A DNA stretch of 6,339 nucleotides from NCBI GenBank assembly GCA_003527145.1, contig DPSW01000440.1:4470-10808 (forward strand), read 5' to 3'. Below the pieces are notes generated by a model. It was not told the DNA's origin, ran no database searches, and worked only from the letters and a program-made list of their open reading frames with translations. The DNA is from Clostridiaceae bacterium (lineage in GTDB: Bacteria > Bacillota > Clostridia > Lutisporales > Lutisporaceae). A program made the position numbers and the translations under genes. Below, piece after piece: positions 5,328 to 6,339 of this stretch (positions within the stretch are counted from its first letter, which is position 1; each line of letters opens with the position of its first letter).

Positions 5328-6339
5328 GATAATTACCCCGGCAATTATGGACCTCCCGAAGACTTCAGAAGGAAGAGCAGAAGAGGAAGCGGCCTGGCCT
5401 ATTTTGCAGTTGGACTTATCGGAGCTATAATAGGCGGCTTGATCGTAGCTGCTATAGTACCCGCGTATTTTTACAGCAAATACACACCTGTTCCTAACAG
5501 CAGCGGGGGCAGTATTGCACAGCAAATAGTGATCAATCCTAAGGAAGAGATCAATGTGGCAGGGGCGGTTGCAAAGAAGGTCATGCCGACTGTCGTTGGG
5601 ATAAGCACCGTATCGGTTCGCAAGGACTATTTCTTTGGCACCAGATATACGGAAGGGGTAGGCTCCGGCGTAATTGTGGATTCTAGAGGATACATACTCA
5701 CCAATTCCCATGTGGTTGGAGATAATAGAAGCAAGCTCACCGTATTTTTAATCGACGGCAGGGAGCTGGAAGGCAAGGTATTATGGCAGGATGCAGGCTT
5801 GGACCTTGCAGTGGTAAAGGTTGAAGCCACCGGTCTGACCGCTGCGGAGCTCGGCGATTCGGATAGCCTTGGAGTAGGCGAAATCGCTATTGCCATAGGC
5901 AATCCATTGGGTTTGAGATATGAAAGGACTGTCACTCAAGGGATCGTCTCCGGATTGAACAGAAGCATAATGTTGGACCAAAGCACCATAATGGAAGACC
6001 TGATCCAGACCGATGCAGCAATAAACCCGGGCAACAGCGGAGGACCCCTCATCAACAGCAAGGGCCAGATAATAGGCATAAATACGGTAAAAGCTTCAGC
6101 GGAAGGCTTAGGATTTGCAATACCCATAAATGTTACCAAGCCGGTAATAAAGCAATTTGTGGAAAATGGAGTCTTCAATCCGCCATACTTGGGCATATAT
6201 ACCCTGGACAGAGAAATCGTCGGATATTATGAAACCGATATAGTGATCAAATCCGGACTGTATATACGCGAGGTAATCAAAGGCTCTGCAGCGGAGACCG
6301 CAGGCCTTAGAGAAGGAGACATAATCACTCACATAGACA
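5325..6339 (+). CDS. htrA: Membrane-anchored HtrA/DegP-family serine protease (3' end outside window)
   Basis: The frame is open from ATG 5325 to the window end, giving 338 residues without a stop. Order of parts: a short charged, Pro/Gly-rich cytoplasmic tail (1-22), one transmembrane helix rich in Gly/Ile/Val (about 23-50), a linker, a trypsin-like protease domain (about 80-275), and the start of a PDZ domain (from about 287, with YLGIYT and GSAAETAGLREGDIITHID). The catalytic triad is complete: His129 in TNSHVV, Asp160 in LDLAVV and Ser238 in GNSGGPL, with the oxyanion region NPGNSGG and the activation segment IGNPLG present. HtrA proteases degrade misfolded envelope proteins outside the membrane; B. 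subtilis has a homologue, htrC/yycK, in the same place after yycJ. The gene is separated from yycJ by a terminator and repeats, so it probably has its own promoter, but I find no convincing one. The truncation is only the window boundary; a second PDZ domain cannot be excluded. Confidence 0.95.
   Translation, partial: MDNYPGNYGPPEDFRRKSRRGSGLAYFAVGLIGAIIGGLIVAAIVPAYFYSKYTPVPNSSGGSIAQQIVINPKEEINVAGAVAKKVMPTVVGISTVSVRKDYFFGTRYTEGVGSGVIVDSRGYILTNSHVVGDNRSKLTVFLIDGRELEGKVLWQDAGLDLAVVKVEATGLTAAELGDSDSLGVGEIAIAIGNPLGLRYERTVTQGIVSGLNRSIMLDQSTIMEDLIQTDAAINPGNSGGPLINSKGQIIGINTVKASAEGLGFAIPINVTKPVIKQFVENGVFNPPYLGIYTLDREIVGYYETDIVIKSGLYIREVIKGSAAETAGLREGDIITHID

Noticed and set aside
5304..5711. 135-codon open frame on the minus strand opposite htrA
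   Set aside because: The plus strand encodes an unmistakable HtrA with catalytic triad; the reverse frame shows no motif.

Overview
The window is most likely chromosomal DNA of a low-GC Gram-positive anaerobe of the Clostridia type. The coding sequence is AT-rich with heavy use of ATA (Ile) codons, two genes start with TTG, and the gene order is a variant of the Firmicutes wal (yyc) cluster. This assignment rests on gene content and codon style; no rRNA is present to confirm it.

All recognisable genes lie on the + strand: the 3' end of an unrecognised gene (1-255), yycH (281-1708, TTG start), yycI (1801-2679), murA (2851-4113, TTG start), yycJ/walJ (4267-5061) and a membrane-anchored HtrA-type protease (from 5325, running off the end of the window). 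In Bacillus subtilis the order is yycF-yycG-yycH-yycI-yycJ-yycK(htrC). The main difference here is a murA gene between yycI and yycJ. The kinase and response regulator would be expected upstream of the window.

The genes share a cell-envelope theme. YycH and YycI are single-pass membrane proteins that modulate the WalK histidine kinase in Bacillus. MurA catalyses the first committed step of peptidoglycan precursor synthesis. YycJ is a metallo-beta-lactamase-fold protein, probably a nuclease, that is conserved in this cluster. HtrA is an envelope quality-control protease.

The gaps hold most of the unusual structure. 1709-1800 has a GGGGACA/TGTCCCC palindromic element resembling a REP-like mobile repeat. 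2680-2850 has a long AT hairpin and two extended -10 promoters ahead of murA. 4114-4266 has a 7-bp-period degenerate repeat followed by a good intrinsic terminator. 5062-5324 has a terminator, a GC-rich patch with an imperfect duplication and five tandem copies of a CGTGCCY heptamer, and a perfect AT-only inverted repeat next to the htrA ribosome binding site. Nothing clearly amounts to a new system; the best leads are these intergenic elements and the placement of murA.
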